Assembly: GCF_029626145.1 (NCBI RefSeq)
Contig: NZ_JARUBJ010000002.1
Location: 3,693,501-3,757,500, forward strand
DNA: 64,000 nucleotides
Origin: Micromonospora sp. WMMD961
GTDB lineage: Bacteria; Actinomycetota; Actinomycetes; Mycobacteriales; Micromonosporaceae
Reading direction: 5' to 3'
Program-made: the position numbers and the translations under genes
The notes under the pieces: model-generated
Databases searched by the model: none
The model's input: only the letters and a program-made list of their open reading frames with translations
Told to the model about the DNA's origin: nothing
In this document: positions 25,926 through 34,939 of the stretch, piece after piece
Layout: every line of letters begins with the position of its first letter
Numbering within the stretch: the first letter of the stretch is position 1

Positions 25926-26870
25926 GTGACCGCAGACGATCACCTGCCGGGCCCGGTCGACCGCGCCCCGCTCCCCGGTGGCCCGGTGGCCGTACTCACG
26001 AACCCGACCGCCGGCCGGGGACGCTACCGCGCCCTGCTGCCCCGGCTGCTGGACGGCCTGGCCGCCGCCGGTCGCCCGGTCCGGCTGCTGCCGGCGTCCA
26101 GCCCGGGCGAGGCGGAGACGGCGTGTCGTACGGCGGTCGCGGACGGCGCCGGAGCGCTCGTGGCGATCGGTGGGGACGGCACCGTGCACCGCGCGTTGCA
26201 GGCGGTCGCGGGCACCGACGTGCCGTTCGGACCGATCCCCGCCGGCACCGGCAACGACTTCGCCCTGGACACCGGCTTCCCGGCCGACCCCCTCGCGGCG
26301 GCGGACGTGATCGCGTCCGCGCTACGCGACGGCCGCAGCCACACCGTCGACCTGGCCCGGATGAACGCGGTCGACGGCACCGTGCGCTGGTACGGGGCGG
26401 TCCTCGCCGCCGGGTTCGACGCGATCGTCAACGAGCGGGCCAACCGGATGCGCTGGCCACGCGGCCCCCGCCGGTACGACCTGGCGATCGTCGTCGAGCT
26501 GGCCCGGCTCCGCCCGCGCCGCTACACGCTGCGGCTGGACGGGGTGCCGCACGAGTTGGACGCGGTGCTGGTGGCGGTGGGCAACTGCCCCACGTACGGC
26601 GGCGGGATGCGGATCTGCCCGGACGCCGACCCGACCGACGGGCTGCTCGACGTGGTGGTGGCGGGCCGGGTCGACCGGCGAACCTTGATCCGGGTCAAGC
26701 CGCGCATCTACCAGGGCACCCACGTCAGCCACCCGCTCGTGCGCAGCTTCCGCGCCCGGACCGTGGAGTTGGCCGCCGAGGGCATCACCACGTACGCCGA
26801 CGGGGAGCGCTCGTTGGGTTTGCCGGTGACGATCAGCGCCGTCCCGGGGGCCGTGCGGCTGCTGCGTTGA
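25926..26870 (+). CDS. Diacylglycerol/lipid kinase family protein
   Basis: This 314-aa DAGK-catalytic-domain enzyme phosphorylates a lipid or sphingoid-like substrate. It has AVLTNPTAGRGRYR, the nucleotide-binding VAIGGDGTVHRALQ, and PAGTGNDFALDTGF. DADPTDGLLDVVVAG near the C-terminus is also typical. The GTG at 25926 follows a leaderless -10 element. Its 3' end overlaps the convergent EamA gene by 38 nt. Confidence 0.88.
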   Translation: MTADDHLPGPVDRAPLPGGPVAVLTNPTAGRGRYRALLPRLLDGLAAAGRPVRLLPASSPGEAETACRTAVADGAGALVAIGGDGTVHRALQAVAGTDVPFGPIPAGTGNDFALDTGFPADPLAAADVIASALRDGRSHTVDLARMNAVDGTVRWYGAVLAAGFDAIVNERANRMRWPRGPRRYDLAIVVELARLRPRRYTLRLDGVPHELDAVLVAVGNCPTYGGGMRICPDADPTDGLLDVVVAGRVDRRTLIRVKPRIYQGTHVSHPLVRSFRARTVELAAEGITTYADGERSLGLPVTISAVPGAVRLLR

Positions 26871-27744
26871 CCCGTACCGCACCGATGCTGGCCGTGATGA
26901 CCAGCGCGATGGCGGCGCATTCCAGCACCGTCAGCTCCTGCCGCAGCACCAGCCAGCCGGCGAGGGTGGCGACGGCCGGGCCGAGGCTCATCAGCACCGC
27001 GAACGTGGCAGTGGGCATCCGCCGTAGCGCCAGCAGTTCCAGGGTGTAGGGCAGCCCGGAGGCGAGCACCGCGAGGGCGGCACCGAGCGCCAGCACCGGC
27101 GGGTCGAGCAGCACCGCGCCGCCGTCGACGATGCCCAGTGGCAGCGTGACCAGCGCGGCGAGGGTCAGCGACAGGGCCAGCCCGTCCGCGCCCGGGAACC
27201 GGCCGCCGACCCGGGCGCTCAGCACGATGTACGCGGCCCACATGGCGCCCGCGCCGAACGCGAAGGCCACCCCGACCGGGTTCAGCCGGTCGAAGCCACC
27301 CTGCCCGAGCAGCGCCACCCCGGCCAGTGCGAGCCCCGCCCAGGCCCAACTGGCGAGTCGCCGGGCGCTGAACACCGACAGCGCGAGGGGGCCGAGGACC
27401 TCCAGCGTCACCGCCGGGCCCAGCGGGATGCGTTCGATGGCCTGGTAGAAGAGCGAGTTCATGCCGGCCAGCGCGAGCCCGAACGCGCCCACCGCGAGCC
27501 AGGCCGACCGGTCGTGTCCGCGCAGTCGGGGTCGGCACACCACGAGCAGCAGCACCGCCGAGATCGTCAGCCGCAGGGTGACCGCGCCGGCCACTCCGGT
27601 ACGCGGGAAGAGCAAGGCGGCCACGGCGGAGCCGAACTGCACCGACAGCGCCCCGCCGAGCACCAGTCCCACGGCGACGACGCCACCACGCCGGGCTGGT
27701 GGTGTGTCGGTCGGCGGTGGCGTGGGCAGCAGGATCTCGGTCAC
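26833..27744 (-). CDS. EamA/RhtA-type transporter
   Basis: This roughly 303-aa inner-membrane protein has 10 hydrophobic helices in two EamA repeats. It resembles RhtA-like exporters of amino acids or metabolites, with YQAIERIPLGPAVTLEVLGP and AAYIVLSARVG. The GTG at 27744 lies 7 nt after TACCGT (minus strand); an alternative GTG is at 27750. The last codons overlap the lipid kinase gene on the other strand. Confidence 0.82.
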   Translation of the reverse strand: MTEILLPTPPPTDTPPARRGGVVAVGLVLGGALSVQFGSAVAALLFPRTGVAGAVTLRLTISAVLLLVVCRPRLRGHDRSAWLAVGAFGLALAGMNSLFYQAIERIPLGPAVTLEVLGPLALSVFSARRLASWAWAGLALAGVALLGQGGFDRLNPVGVAFAFGAGAMWAAYIVLSARVGGRFPGADGLALSLTLAALVTLPLGIVDGGAVLLDPPVLALGAALAVLASGLPYTLELLALRRMPTATFAVLMSLGPAVATLAGWLVLRQELTVLECAAIALVITASIGAVRVNAAAARPPGRR

Positions 27745-27750
27745 GGGCAC

Positions 27751-28091
27751 GACGGTAGGCGTTCAGTTCCGGCTACCTCCCGGCGGTGTGCACCCGCCGA
27801 AACGAGGGCCCTGTCATTCGGCTCGTGGCGAGAGATCGGATCTGTCGCCCTAGGCCTCGCTGGCCGTTCTGGGGGATACGAGAGTCTCGATGGCCGGATA
27901 TCCTGCCCGAAACGATATTGATCCACAGTTGGGAGCTGGAATGCGCCTCGACCTGGTCACGGTCTCCGCCTCGCCGCGAGAGCCTGCCCGGTACTGATCG
28001 GGCACCACCGGACTCCCGCCGGTGGTTTGGTGCTCCTCGCCGCGGAGCGGTCCCACGCCGACCGTTTCCTTCCCTGGCTCGAGGAGCTATT
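27751..28091. other. 341-bp divergent intergenic region (EamA / MFS)
   Basis: On the left is the EamA -10 box (TACCGT, minus strand, 27752-27757). The middle (about 27820-27950) has more A/T and mixed codon composition than its flanks and contains no convincing ORF, RNA or repeat. On the right GAGGAG (28081-28086) precedes the TTG start of the MFS gene. I see no clear promoter for the MFS gene. Confidence 0.4.
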
Positions 28092-29300
28092 TTGCGTGCC
28101 CTTGTATCCGCGCGTTTGGGCGCGGACTTCACCAAATTGTGGACCGCCGCCGCGGTGTCCAACGTCGGCGACGGCGTCACGATGGCCGCCGGCCCGTTAC
28201 TGGTCGCCTCCGTCACCGACAAGCCGGCCCTCATCGCCGGAGCCGTCTTCGCGCAGCAACTGCCCTGGTTGCTGTTCGCCCTGATCAGTGGCGCTTACGT
28301 CGACCGACTCGACAAGCGCTGCATGGTGGTGGTCGTCAACCTGATACGCGCCGCAGCCCTGTCGGGGTTGGCGGCTGCCATCGCGACCGAGACCGTCTCC
28401 GTAATCATCATCTACGTCGTGCTCTTTCTCCTGGGTGGCGGAGAAACCCTTGCGGACACCGCCATGGGTGCCCTACTCCCGGCGTTGGTCGACCCCGACG
28501 AACTGGCCAGCGCCAACGCCCGGCTCTACGCGAGTTTCACCATCGGCAACCAGTTCGTCGCCAAACCGCTCGGCGCGTGGTTGTTCGTCATCTCAGCCGC
28601 CGTACCGTTTGGATTCGACGCGTTCACCTTCGCGATCTCCGCGGCGCTGATGGCGGGTATCCGGAGAGGTCCGATCCCCGCGAAACCCCGGCAGCGGACA
28701 TCGTTGCGTGCCGAGGTCGCGGCCGGTCTGCAGTGGTTGTGGCGACACCGCCTGCTGCGGGTCCTCGCCCTCAGCATGGGCCTGAGCAACATCGCGTTCG
28801 GTGCCGCGTTCGCTGTGTTCGTGCTCTACTGCCGGGAGCGTCTGGGTGTGGCTGGCGTCGGCTACGGTTTCCTGCTGACCGCCTTCGCGGTCGGCGGCCT
28901 GGCCGGCACGACAGTCGCAGCGAGAACAACCCGAGCGCTCGGCGGCTCCGCGGTGTTGCGTGCCGGCCTGGTCATCGAGATCATCACGCATGTGTCCCTC
29001 GCGATCACGACGACACCATGGATCGCCGCTATCGTCCTGGTCATCTTCAGCATCCACGCCATGGTGTGGGGCATCGTCGTCACATCGGCCCGGCAGCGGG
29101 TCGTGCCGCCACCACTACGCGGCCGCGTCGGCAGCGTGTTCGCGTTGCTGGATCTCGGCGGTGCGGCGCTGGGGTCGCTCCTCGGCGGCCTGTTCGCCAG
29201 CGTCTGGGAGATCACCACGCCGTTCTGGATCGCCGCCGCCGTGATGGTGACGATCACCCTCCTCGCCTGGCGTCCCATGCGGGAGGCAGGAGCCGTCTGA
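28092..29300 (+). CDS. MFS efflux transporter
   Basis: This 402-aa major-facilitator protein has 12 helices (for example DFTKLWTAAAVSNVGDGVTMAAGPLLVASV), the loop-2 basic patch YVDRLDKRCMVVVV, and DTAMGALLPALVDPDELASANARL, typical of MFS_3-type exporters. The TTG at 28092 is chosen because GAGGAG lies 5 nt upstream and the product then begins as the family does; no ATG or GTG in frame gives a better N-terminus. Its codon use is a little less G/C-biased than its neighbours. The substrate is unknown. Confidence 0.82.
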   Translation: MRALVSARLGADFTKLWTAAAVSNVGDGVTMAAGPLLVASVTDKPALIAGAVFAQQLPWLLFALISGAYVDRLDKRCMVVVVNLIRAAALSGLAAAIATETVSVIIIYVVLFLLGGGETLADTAMGALLPALVDPDELASANARLYASFTIGNQFVAKPLGAWLFVISAAVPFGFDAFTFAISAALMAGIRRGPIPAKPRQRTSLRAEVAAGLQWLWRHRLLRVLALSMGLSNIAFGAAFAVFVLYCRERLGVAGVGYGFLLTAFAVGGLAGTTVAARTTRALGGSAVLRAGLVIEIITHVSLAITTTPWIAAIVLVIFSIHAMVWGIVVTSARQRVVPPPLRGRVGSVFALLDLGGAALGSLLGGLFASVWEITTPFWIAAAVMVTITLLAWRPMREAGAV

Positions 29301-29310
29301 CAGCCCTGGC

Positions 29311-29350
29311 CCCGGTTCCGAGCGGCGACGTCTCGCCGCTCGGAACCGGG
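29311..29350 (+). terminator. Strong hairpin terminator after the MFS gene
   Basis: An 18-bp perfect stem (29311-29328 with 29333-29350) with a CGTC loop lies 10 nt after the MFS stop. Confidence 0.75.
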
Positions 29351-29450
29351 TGTCCGGGGTGGCGCTCCGCAGCCCTGACCGCGCTGGTCGTGCGCCGCCA
29401 CCCGCAGAGCCGACACAGCGGTAATGTTCGCCAACGCGGTGCTACCGGCG

Positions 29451-29456
29451 TACGGT
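29451..29456 (+). promoter_or_regulatory. Leaderless -10 box of the toxin-antitoxin pair
   Basis: TACGGT ends 7 nt before the antitoxin ATG at 29464. Confidence 0.55.
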
Positions 29457-29463
29457 CCCTGGT

Positions 29464-29772
29464 ATGACCAGCGCGATGCGGAAGCTGTCGATCTCCGTGC
29501 CACCTGACGTGGCTGAGCGCCTGGAGCGCGAGTCCAACGCCAGCGCCTACATCACCCAGGCCGTCCGTGACCGGATGCGGCTGGATGCCCTGGACGCGGA
29601 GCTGGCCCACCAGGGCATCCCGATCACCGAGCAGGGCGTGGCCGAGGCGCGCGCCCGTCGGGCTGCCGTGGAGGCCGACTGGTCGCCGGAGCGCCGCAGC
29701 GCCCTTCGCGAGCGGGCCCGCCAGCACGCGCTGGACGCAGCCGCCGGCGCGCGCGAACAACCGGCCGCGTGA
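29464..29772 (+). CDS. Antitoxin-like protein of a VapBC-type pair
   Basis: This 102-aa protein has an N-terminal ribbon-helix-helix-like segment (KLSISVPPDVAERLERESNASAYITQAVRDRM) and a charged, helical C-terminal half suited to binding a toxin. Such antitoxins repress their own operon. The stop overlaps the toxin GTG by 4 nt. The DNA-binding class is inferred from the N-terminal pattern. Confidence 0.75.
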   Translation: MTSAMRKLSISVPPDVAERLERESNASAYITQAVRDRMRLDALDAELAHQGIPITEQGVAEARARRAAVEADWSPERRSALRERARQHALDAAAGAREQPAA

Positions 29773-30167
29773 GCCCCGAGGACGACCGCCCGGTCCGGCT
29801 CGTGCTGGACCGGTCGGCACTGCTGGCCTACCTGGTGGGGTCGGTGCATGTCGGGGAGCCGTTGCACGAGGTCATCCAGGATCGCAACAGGTTCGGCGTC
29901 ACCGCCGTGACCGCGGCGGAGACCCTGGCGATCGTCAGCGACCCGAAGGAACGAGCCACCCTGCACCGGCTGCTGAACCTGGACGCCTGCGAAGTGCTCG
30001 CCACCGAGGGGCACTCCTGGCACGAACTCAGCTACTGGCGCACGGTGACCGGTCGCGCCGATCTGGCCACCACCGTGTTGGCCGTACTCGAACACGACGC
30101 CTCGATCCTGACCGGGGAGGATCGGTACGGCGACGGCGACCTACCGGTGATTCACATCCCGGGCTGA
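29769..30167 (+). CDS. PIN-domain toxin-like protein (VapC family)
   Basis: This 132-aa protein has the acidic residues of a PIN nuclease: Asp in LVLDRSALLAY, Glu in TAAETLAI, Asp in GRADLATTVLAV, and Asp in LTGEDRYG. VapC toxins cleave RNA, often tRNA. The GTG at 29769 overlaps the antitoxin stop, as in classical pairs. The C-terminus VIHIPG closes the fold. A toxin role is inferred from family and pairing. Confidence 0.8.
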   Translation: MSPEDDRPVRLVLDRSALLAYLVGSVHVGEPLHEVIQDRNRFGVTAVTAAETLAIVSDPKERATLHRLLNLDACEVLATEGHSWHELSYWRTVTGRADLATTVLAVLEHDASILTGEDRYGDGDLPVIHIPG

Positions 30168-30183
30168 CGGCACGCCGGTGCCG
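30168..30183. terminator. Short hairpin between convergent genes
   Basis: CGGCAC, loop GCCG, GTGCCG lies just after the PIN-gene stop and just before the HAD-gene stop. Confidence 0.45.
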
Positions 30184-30184
30184 G

Positions 30185-30952
30185 TCAGGCCGGCAGGGCG
30201 AGGTCGAGCACCGCGCCCAGCCCGTTCTCCCGGCCCGGTTCGGCGGCCGGGAGCACCAGCACCGAACAGCCGGCGGCCACCGCGCCCGCGTCGGCCGGTG
30301 TGTCACCGACCATCAGGGTCTGCTCCGGGTCGACGCCGAGCATCCCGCAGGCACGCCAGAAGATCGCCGGGTCGGGCTTGCAGCGCCCCACCTCGTAGGA
30401 GAGCGCGAACGCGCCGACCAGGTCGGTCAACCCCCACGCGTCGAAGTGCGGCCGCAGGTCGAAGCCGATGTTGCTGACCACGGCGACCGGCACCCCGGCG
30501 TCGCGCAACGCGGTCAGCGTGGGCGCGGTGTCCGGGTACGGCAGCCAGCCGTCGGCGGTGAGCAGACGCTCGTAGAGCGCGTCGGCGAATCCTTCGATGC
30601 CCGCGTCGACGGTCTCGGCCAGCCCGGTGTACGCGCCCCGGTGGGCGTGTTGGTAGAGGTCCCGGTCGGCCCACAGCTCGGCCAACCGGGGCGGCACCCG
30701 CGCCGGCAGCGGACCGCCGGCCCGCCCGGCGGTCAGCAGCCGGTCGGCCAGCGAGGTGGCGCGGACCCGGTCCAGGGTGACCCCGCACGCGGCGGCGGCC
30801 TCCAGCACCCACCGCCGGGGCTCCTCCACCTGGGCCAGGGTGCCGTGGAAGTCGAAGAGCACCGCCTTCACGGGCCGTCGCGACGCCCGGGGGGCGGCGG
30901 CCTCGGCGTTGCCCGGCGGACTGGTCTGGGGCGGTTCGGCATGGTCCGGCAC
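30185..30952 (-). CDS. HAD-family hydrolase
   Basis: This 255-aa phosphatase-like protein has motif I VLFDFHGTLA, motif II VVSNIGFD, motif III Lys in GRCKPDPAIF and motif IV VGDTPADAGA. An alpha-helical cap lies between motifs I and II. The GTG at 30952 (VPDHAEPPQ) lies 7 nt after TAGGGT (minus strand). The substrate cannot be read from sequence. It is divergent from helY. Confidence 0.85.
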   Translation of the reverse strand: MPDHAEPPQTSPPGNAEAAAPRASRRPVKAVLFDFHGTLAQVEEPRRWVLEAAAACGVTLDRVRATSLADRLLTAGRAGGPLPARVPPRLAELWADRDLYQHAHRGAYTGLAETVDAGIEGFADALYERLLTADGWLPYPDTAPTLTALRDAGVPVAVVSNIGFDLRPHFDAWGLTDLVGAFALSYEVGRCKPDPAIFWRACGMLGVDPEQTLMVGDTPADAGAVAAGCSVLVLPAAEPGRENGLGAVLDLALPA

Positions 30953-30959
30953 GCCGTGC

Positions 30960-30965
30960 ACCCTA
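30960..30965 (-). promoter_or_regulatory. Leaderless -10 box of the HAD gene
   Basis: TAGGGT on the minus strand ends 7 nt before the GTG at 30952. Confidence 0.55.
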
Positions 30966-31025
30966 CCGACCGCCGCCGACGGCCCCTCCGGACGGCCTTG
31001 TGGGGTGTGCTGTCCCGGCACGCAC

Positions 31026-31031
31026 TAATCT
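31026..31031 (+). promoter_or_regulatory. Leaderless -10 box of helY
   Basis: TAATCT ends 7 nt before the helY ATG at 31039. Confidence 0.6.
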
Positions 31032-31038
31032 TGGTCCC

Positions 31039-33837
31039 ATGTCGAGTCCCGCCGAGCGGTACGCGGAGGCCCGCCGCCGGGCCGCGCAGGCCTCACAGTT
31101 TCCAGCGCTGGACGAGTTCGCCCTCGACCTGGGGTTCGACCTCGACGACTTCCAGCGGGAGGCGTGCCAGTCGTTGGAGCGGGGCAGCGGTGTGCTGGTC
31201 TGTGCCCCCACCGGCGCCGGCAAGACGGTGGTCGGTGAGTTCGCCGTCCACCTGGCGTTGCGCGGCCGGCCCGACGATCCGGCGGCGGACGACGCGACGA
31301 CCCCGCCGACGCGGCGCAAGTGCTTCTACACCACGCCGATCAAGGCGTTGTCCAACCAGAAGTACCACGACCTGGTCGCCCGGTACGGCGCCGAGCAGGT
31401 CGGTCTGCTCACCGGCGACAACGCGATCAACGGTGACGCGCCAGTGGTGGTGATGACCACCGAGGTGCTGCGCAACATGCTCTACGCGGGATCCAGCACC
31501 CTGCAGGGGCTGGCGTACGTGGTGATGGACGAGGTGCACTACCTGGCCGACCGGTTCCGTGGCGGGGTGTGGGAAGAGGTGATCATCCACCTGCCCGCCT
31601 CGGTCACCCTGGTCTCGCTGTCGGCGACGGTGTCCAACGCCGAGGAGTTCGCCGACTGGCTGGTCACCGTGCGCGGCGAGACGGCAGTGGTGGTCAGCGA
31701 GCACCGACCGGTGCCGTTGTGGCAGCACATGCTGGTCGGCAAGCGGATGTTCGACCTGTTCCACGACGCCGATGCCGCCCGCAAGCACGACGTGCACCCG
31801 GAGCTGCTGCGCTACACCCGGGAGACCGCGCGGCGGTTGGAGCTGGGCGAGGGCCGCAGCGCGGGGCCTGGCGCGGGCCGTCGCGGCCCGCGCTGGCGTG
31901 GCCCGCTGCGCCCGGACATCGTCGACCGGCTGGACCGGGAGGGTCTGCTGCCGGCGATCCTGTTCATCTTCAGCCGGGCCGGATGCGCCGCCGCGGTGCA
32001 GCAGTGTCTCGCCGCCGGGCTGCGGTTGACCTCGCCGGAGGAGCGGACCGAGATCCGCCGGGTCGTCGAGTCGCGGGTCACCGCCATTCCCGGCGAGGAC
32101 CTGACCGTGCTGGGCTACTGGGAGTGGCTCGACGGTCTGGAGCGTGGCCTGGCCGCGCACCACGCCGGCATGCTGCCGGTGTTCAAGGAGATCGTCGAGG
32201 AGCTGTTCGTCCGCGGCCTGGTCAAGGCGGTCTTCGCCACCGAGACCCTGGCACTGGGCATCAACATGCCGGCCCGCTGCGTGGTCCTGGAACGCCTCGT
32301 GAAGTACAACGGCGAGGCGCACGTCGACCTGACTCCGGGGGAGTACACCCAGCTCACCGGGCGTGCCGGCCGCCGGGGCATCGACGTGGAGGGGCACGCC
32401 GTGGTGGTGTGGTCCCCGGAGACCGATCCCCGGCACGTGGCCGGGCTCGCCTCCACCCGCACCTACCCGCTGCGCTCCAGCTTCCGGCCCTCGTACAACA
32501 TGGCGGTGAACCTGGTCGGCACGGTCGGCGTGGAGCCGGCCCGGGCCCTGCTGGAGTCCTCGTTCGCCCAGTTCCAGGCGGACCGGTCGGTGGTCGGCCT
32601 GGCGCGGCAGGTGCAGCGCAACACCGAGACGATCGAGGCGTACGGCGCGGAGTCCGCCTGCCACCACGGCGACTTCGACGAGTACTTCGCGTTGCGGGTG
32701 GCGATCGCCGACCGGGAGAAGGCCATTGCCCGGCAGGGGCAGACCCAGCGCAAGGCCGCCGCGGTGGCGTCGCTGGAGCGGCTGCGCGTCGGCGACGTGA
32801 TCCGGGTGCCGTCGGGTCGGCGGGCCGGGCTGGCCGTCGTGCTGGACCCGGCGACCGGTGGGTTCGGTGAGCCCCGGCCGCTGGTGCTCACCCAGGATCG
32901 CTGGGCCGGGCGGGTCAGCCCCGGTGACTTCACCACCCCCGCCGAGGTCCTGGCCCGGATCCGGGTCCCCAAGCACTTCAACCACCGTTCACCGGCCGCC
33001 CGGCGGGATCTGGCCGCCGAGGTGAGCGGCACCGGCCTGGACCGGCACGGGGGCCGACGGGGTGGCCGCTCCCGGCAGGTGACCGGCGAGGACCACCGGA
33101 TCACCCAGCTCCGCACCGAGCTGCGGCGTCACCCCTGCCACGCCTGCCCGGAGCGGGAGGACCACGCCCGCTGGGCGGAGCGACGCCGACGGCTGGAGCG
33201 TGACACCGAGGAGCTGCGCGAGCGGGTGTCCGGTCGGACGGGTTCGCTCGCCCGGACGTTCGACCGGATCGTGGCGCTGTTGACCGACCGTGGCTACCTT
33301 GCCCGCGACGGCGCGGTCACCGACGCCGGACGGATGCTCGGCCGGATCTGGACCGAGGCCGACCTGCTGGTCGCCGAGTGCCTGCGCCGAGGCGTGTGGA
33401 ACGGTCTGTCGCCGGCCGAGTTGGCCGCGGCGGTGTCGGTGGTGGTCTTCGAGGCGCGCCGCGACGTCGACGAGCGGGCGTCACTGCCACGCGGCCCGGT
33501 GGCCGACGCGGTGGACGAGACGCTGAAGCTGTGGGGGGAGATCGAGGCCGACGAGGCGGCGCGCGGGCTGGCCGCGACCCGGGAGCCGGATCTCGGTTTC
33601 GCCTGGCCCGTCTACCGGTGGGCGCGGGGCGAGGTGCTGGCCAAGGTGCTCGGCAGTGGTCACGAGATCGACGGTGAGATGCCCGCCGGTGATTTCGTCC
33701 GGTGGGCGCGACAGGTGGTCGACCTCCTCGGTCAACTCGCCGACTCCGGCGGCGCCTCGCCGGAGTTGCGGTCCACCGCCCGGCAGGCGATCGCCGCCAT
33801 CAACCGGGGTGTCCTGGCGTACCACACCTCGGCCTGA
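31039..33837 (+). CDS. helY: Ski2/Mtr4-like DExH helicase HelY
   Basis: This 932-aa RNA/DNA helicase has Walker A APTGAGKT (about residues 56-63), motif Ia YTTPIKALSNQK, motif II VMDEVHYLAD, motif III SLSATV, and motif VI TGRAGRRGIDVEG. An arch-type insertion and a C-terminal helical DSHCT domain follow. HelY normally sits downstream of tatC; here five accessory genes intervene. The role is probably RNA processing or decay. The start is fixed by the leaderless -10 element; the upstream in-frame ATG at 31000 lies before it. Confidence 0.92.
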   Translation: MSSPAERYAEARRRAAQASQFPALDEFALDLGFDLDDFQREACQSLERGSGVLVCAPTGAGKTVVGEFAVHLALRGRPDDPAADDATTPPTRRKCFYTTPIKALSNQKYHDLVARYGAEQVGLLTGDNAINGDAPVVVMTTEVLRNMLYAGSSTLQGLAYVVMDEVHYLADRFRGGVWEEVIIHLPASVTLVSLSATVSNAEEFADWLVTVRGETAVVVSEHRPVPLWQHMLVGKRMFDLFHDADAARKHDVHPELLRYTRETARRLELGEGRSAGPGAGRRGPRWRGPLRPDIVDRLDREGLLPAILFIFSRAGCAAAVQQCLAAGLRLTSPEERTEIRRVVESRVTAIPGEDLTVLGYWEWLDGLERGLAAHHAGMLPVFKEIVEELFVRGLVKAVFATETLALGINMPARCVVLERLVKYNGEAHVDLTPGEYTQLTGRAGRRGIDVEGHAVVVWSPETDPRHVAGLASTRTYPLRSSFRPSYNMAVNLVGTVGVEPARALLESSFAQFQADRSVVGLARQVQRNTETIEAYGAESACHHGDFDEYFALRVAIADREKAIARQGQTQRKAAAVASLERLRVGDVIRVPSGRRAGLAVVLDPATGGFGEPRPLVLTQDRWAGRVSPGDFTTPAEVLARIRVPKHFNHRSPAARRDLAAEVSGTGLDRHGGRRGGRSRQVTGEDHRITQLRTELRRHPCHACPEREDHARWAERRRRLERDTEELRERVSGRTGSLARTFDRIVALLTDRGYLARDGAVTDAGRMLGRIWTEADLLVAECLRRGVWNGLSPAELAAAVSVVVFEARRDVDERASLPRGPVADAVDETLKLWGEIEADEAARGLAATREPDLGFAWPVYRWARGEVLAKVLGSGHEIDGEMPAGDFVRWARQVVDLLGQLADSGGASPELRSTARQAIAAINRGVLAYHTSA

Positions 33838-34002
33838 CCATCACCCTCGGTCACTATCGCTGTGGAATCGACGCATCGGACGGTTACCGCAGCAGCACGC
33901 GCCGAATCGCCCGGGGGGCACTGTTGCGCCTGATCACGGCACCCCTGATCATTGCTCGAGCGCTTTGTTGACGCGCCGGTAACGATGGGGGAGAAGGCCG
34001 CG

Positions 34003-34884
34003 GTGGGGGACATCAATCACTTTGAGTACGGGTGGATCACACCCGCGTTGAGCTACGCGCTGTCCGTGCTCGGTTCCGTCCTCGGTCTGGTCTGCGCCGG
34101 GCGCATCCGTACGGCACGGACGAGTGGCCAGCGGGCCTGGTGGGGTCTGCTGTCGGCCTGGGCGCTGGGCGGCACCGCCATCTGGGCGATGCACTTCATG
34201 GCCATGCTCGGGTTCGCCGTGGAGAACACCCGGATCCGGTACGACGTGCCGCTGACCGCGGCCAGCACGGTCATCGCCGTGGTGGCGGTCGGTATCGGTC
34301 TGGCGATCGTCGGCACCGGCCGGTTGAACGCCCTGCGGCTGATCGCCGGTGGCGTCTTCACCGGGGCGGGCGTGGCGGCCATGCACTACACGGGCATGGC
34401 GGCGATGCGGCTCAACGGCACTCTCGCGTACGACACCGTCCGGGTCGCGCTCTCCGTGGTCATCGCCGTCGTGGCGGCCACCGTCGCGCTGTGGCTCGCG
34501 ATGACCGTTCGCCGAGGGTTGGCGATCTTCGCCTCCGCGCTGGTGATGGGCATCGCCGTGAACGGGATGCACTTCACCGGGATGAGCGCCCTGTCGGTGC
34601 ACCGCCACGAAGGTGCGGGGCGCGAGGTGACCGGTGCCGGCGTGAGCACCCTGTTGGTGCCGATCATGCTGGCGGTGATCTTCGGGGTGGTCGGTCTGCT
34701 CTACGCCCTGCTCGCCGCTCCGACGGACGACGACCGGGCTGCCGCGGCGTACCTCAGTGGGCGTCGGGTGCCGGAGCCGGCGGTCGCGACGCCCGCCCCG
34801 GACCCGGTCGGGTTGCGTGCCCGCTCCACCCTCGGTCAGCCGGGCAACCCGTTCCCGTCCCGCCGGGACACGCCGCCGCGCTGA
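34003..34884 (+). CDS. MHYT-domain integral membrane sensor
   Basis: This 293-aa seven-helix protein has three MHYT motifs (AMHFMAM, AMHYTGM, GMHFTGM), proposed to bind metal and sense a gas or redox signal. Many MHYT proteins carry GGDEF or EAL output domains; this one has only a short Pro-rich tail, so any signal output must come from a partner. The GTG at 34003 has GGGGGAG about 7 nt upstream; an ATG at 33985 is possible. Confidence 0.82.
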   Translation: MGDINHFEYGWITPALSYALSVLGSVLGLVCAGRIRTARTSGQRAWWGLLSAWALGGTAIWAMHFMAMLGFAVENTRIRYDVPLTAASTVIAVVAVGIGLAIVGTGRLNALRLIAGGVFTGAGVAAMHYTGMAAMRLNGTLAYDTVRVALSVVIAVVAATVALWLAMTVRRGLAIFASALVMGIAVNGMHFTGMSALSVHRHEGAGREVTGAGVSTLLVPIMLAVIFGVVGLLYALLAAPTDDDRAAAAYLSGRRVPEPAVATPAPDPVGLRARSTLGQPGNPFPSRRDTPPR

Positions 34885-34939
34885 CGCCGCTGCCCGGGGT
34901 GGTCGTGACGCCGACTGCCCCGGCCTGGTCGTATGGCGA

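Noticed and set aside
31093..32985. 630-codon minus-strand ORF opposite helY
   Set aside because: Gln/His/Arg-rich shadow; helicase motifs lie on the plus strand.
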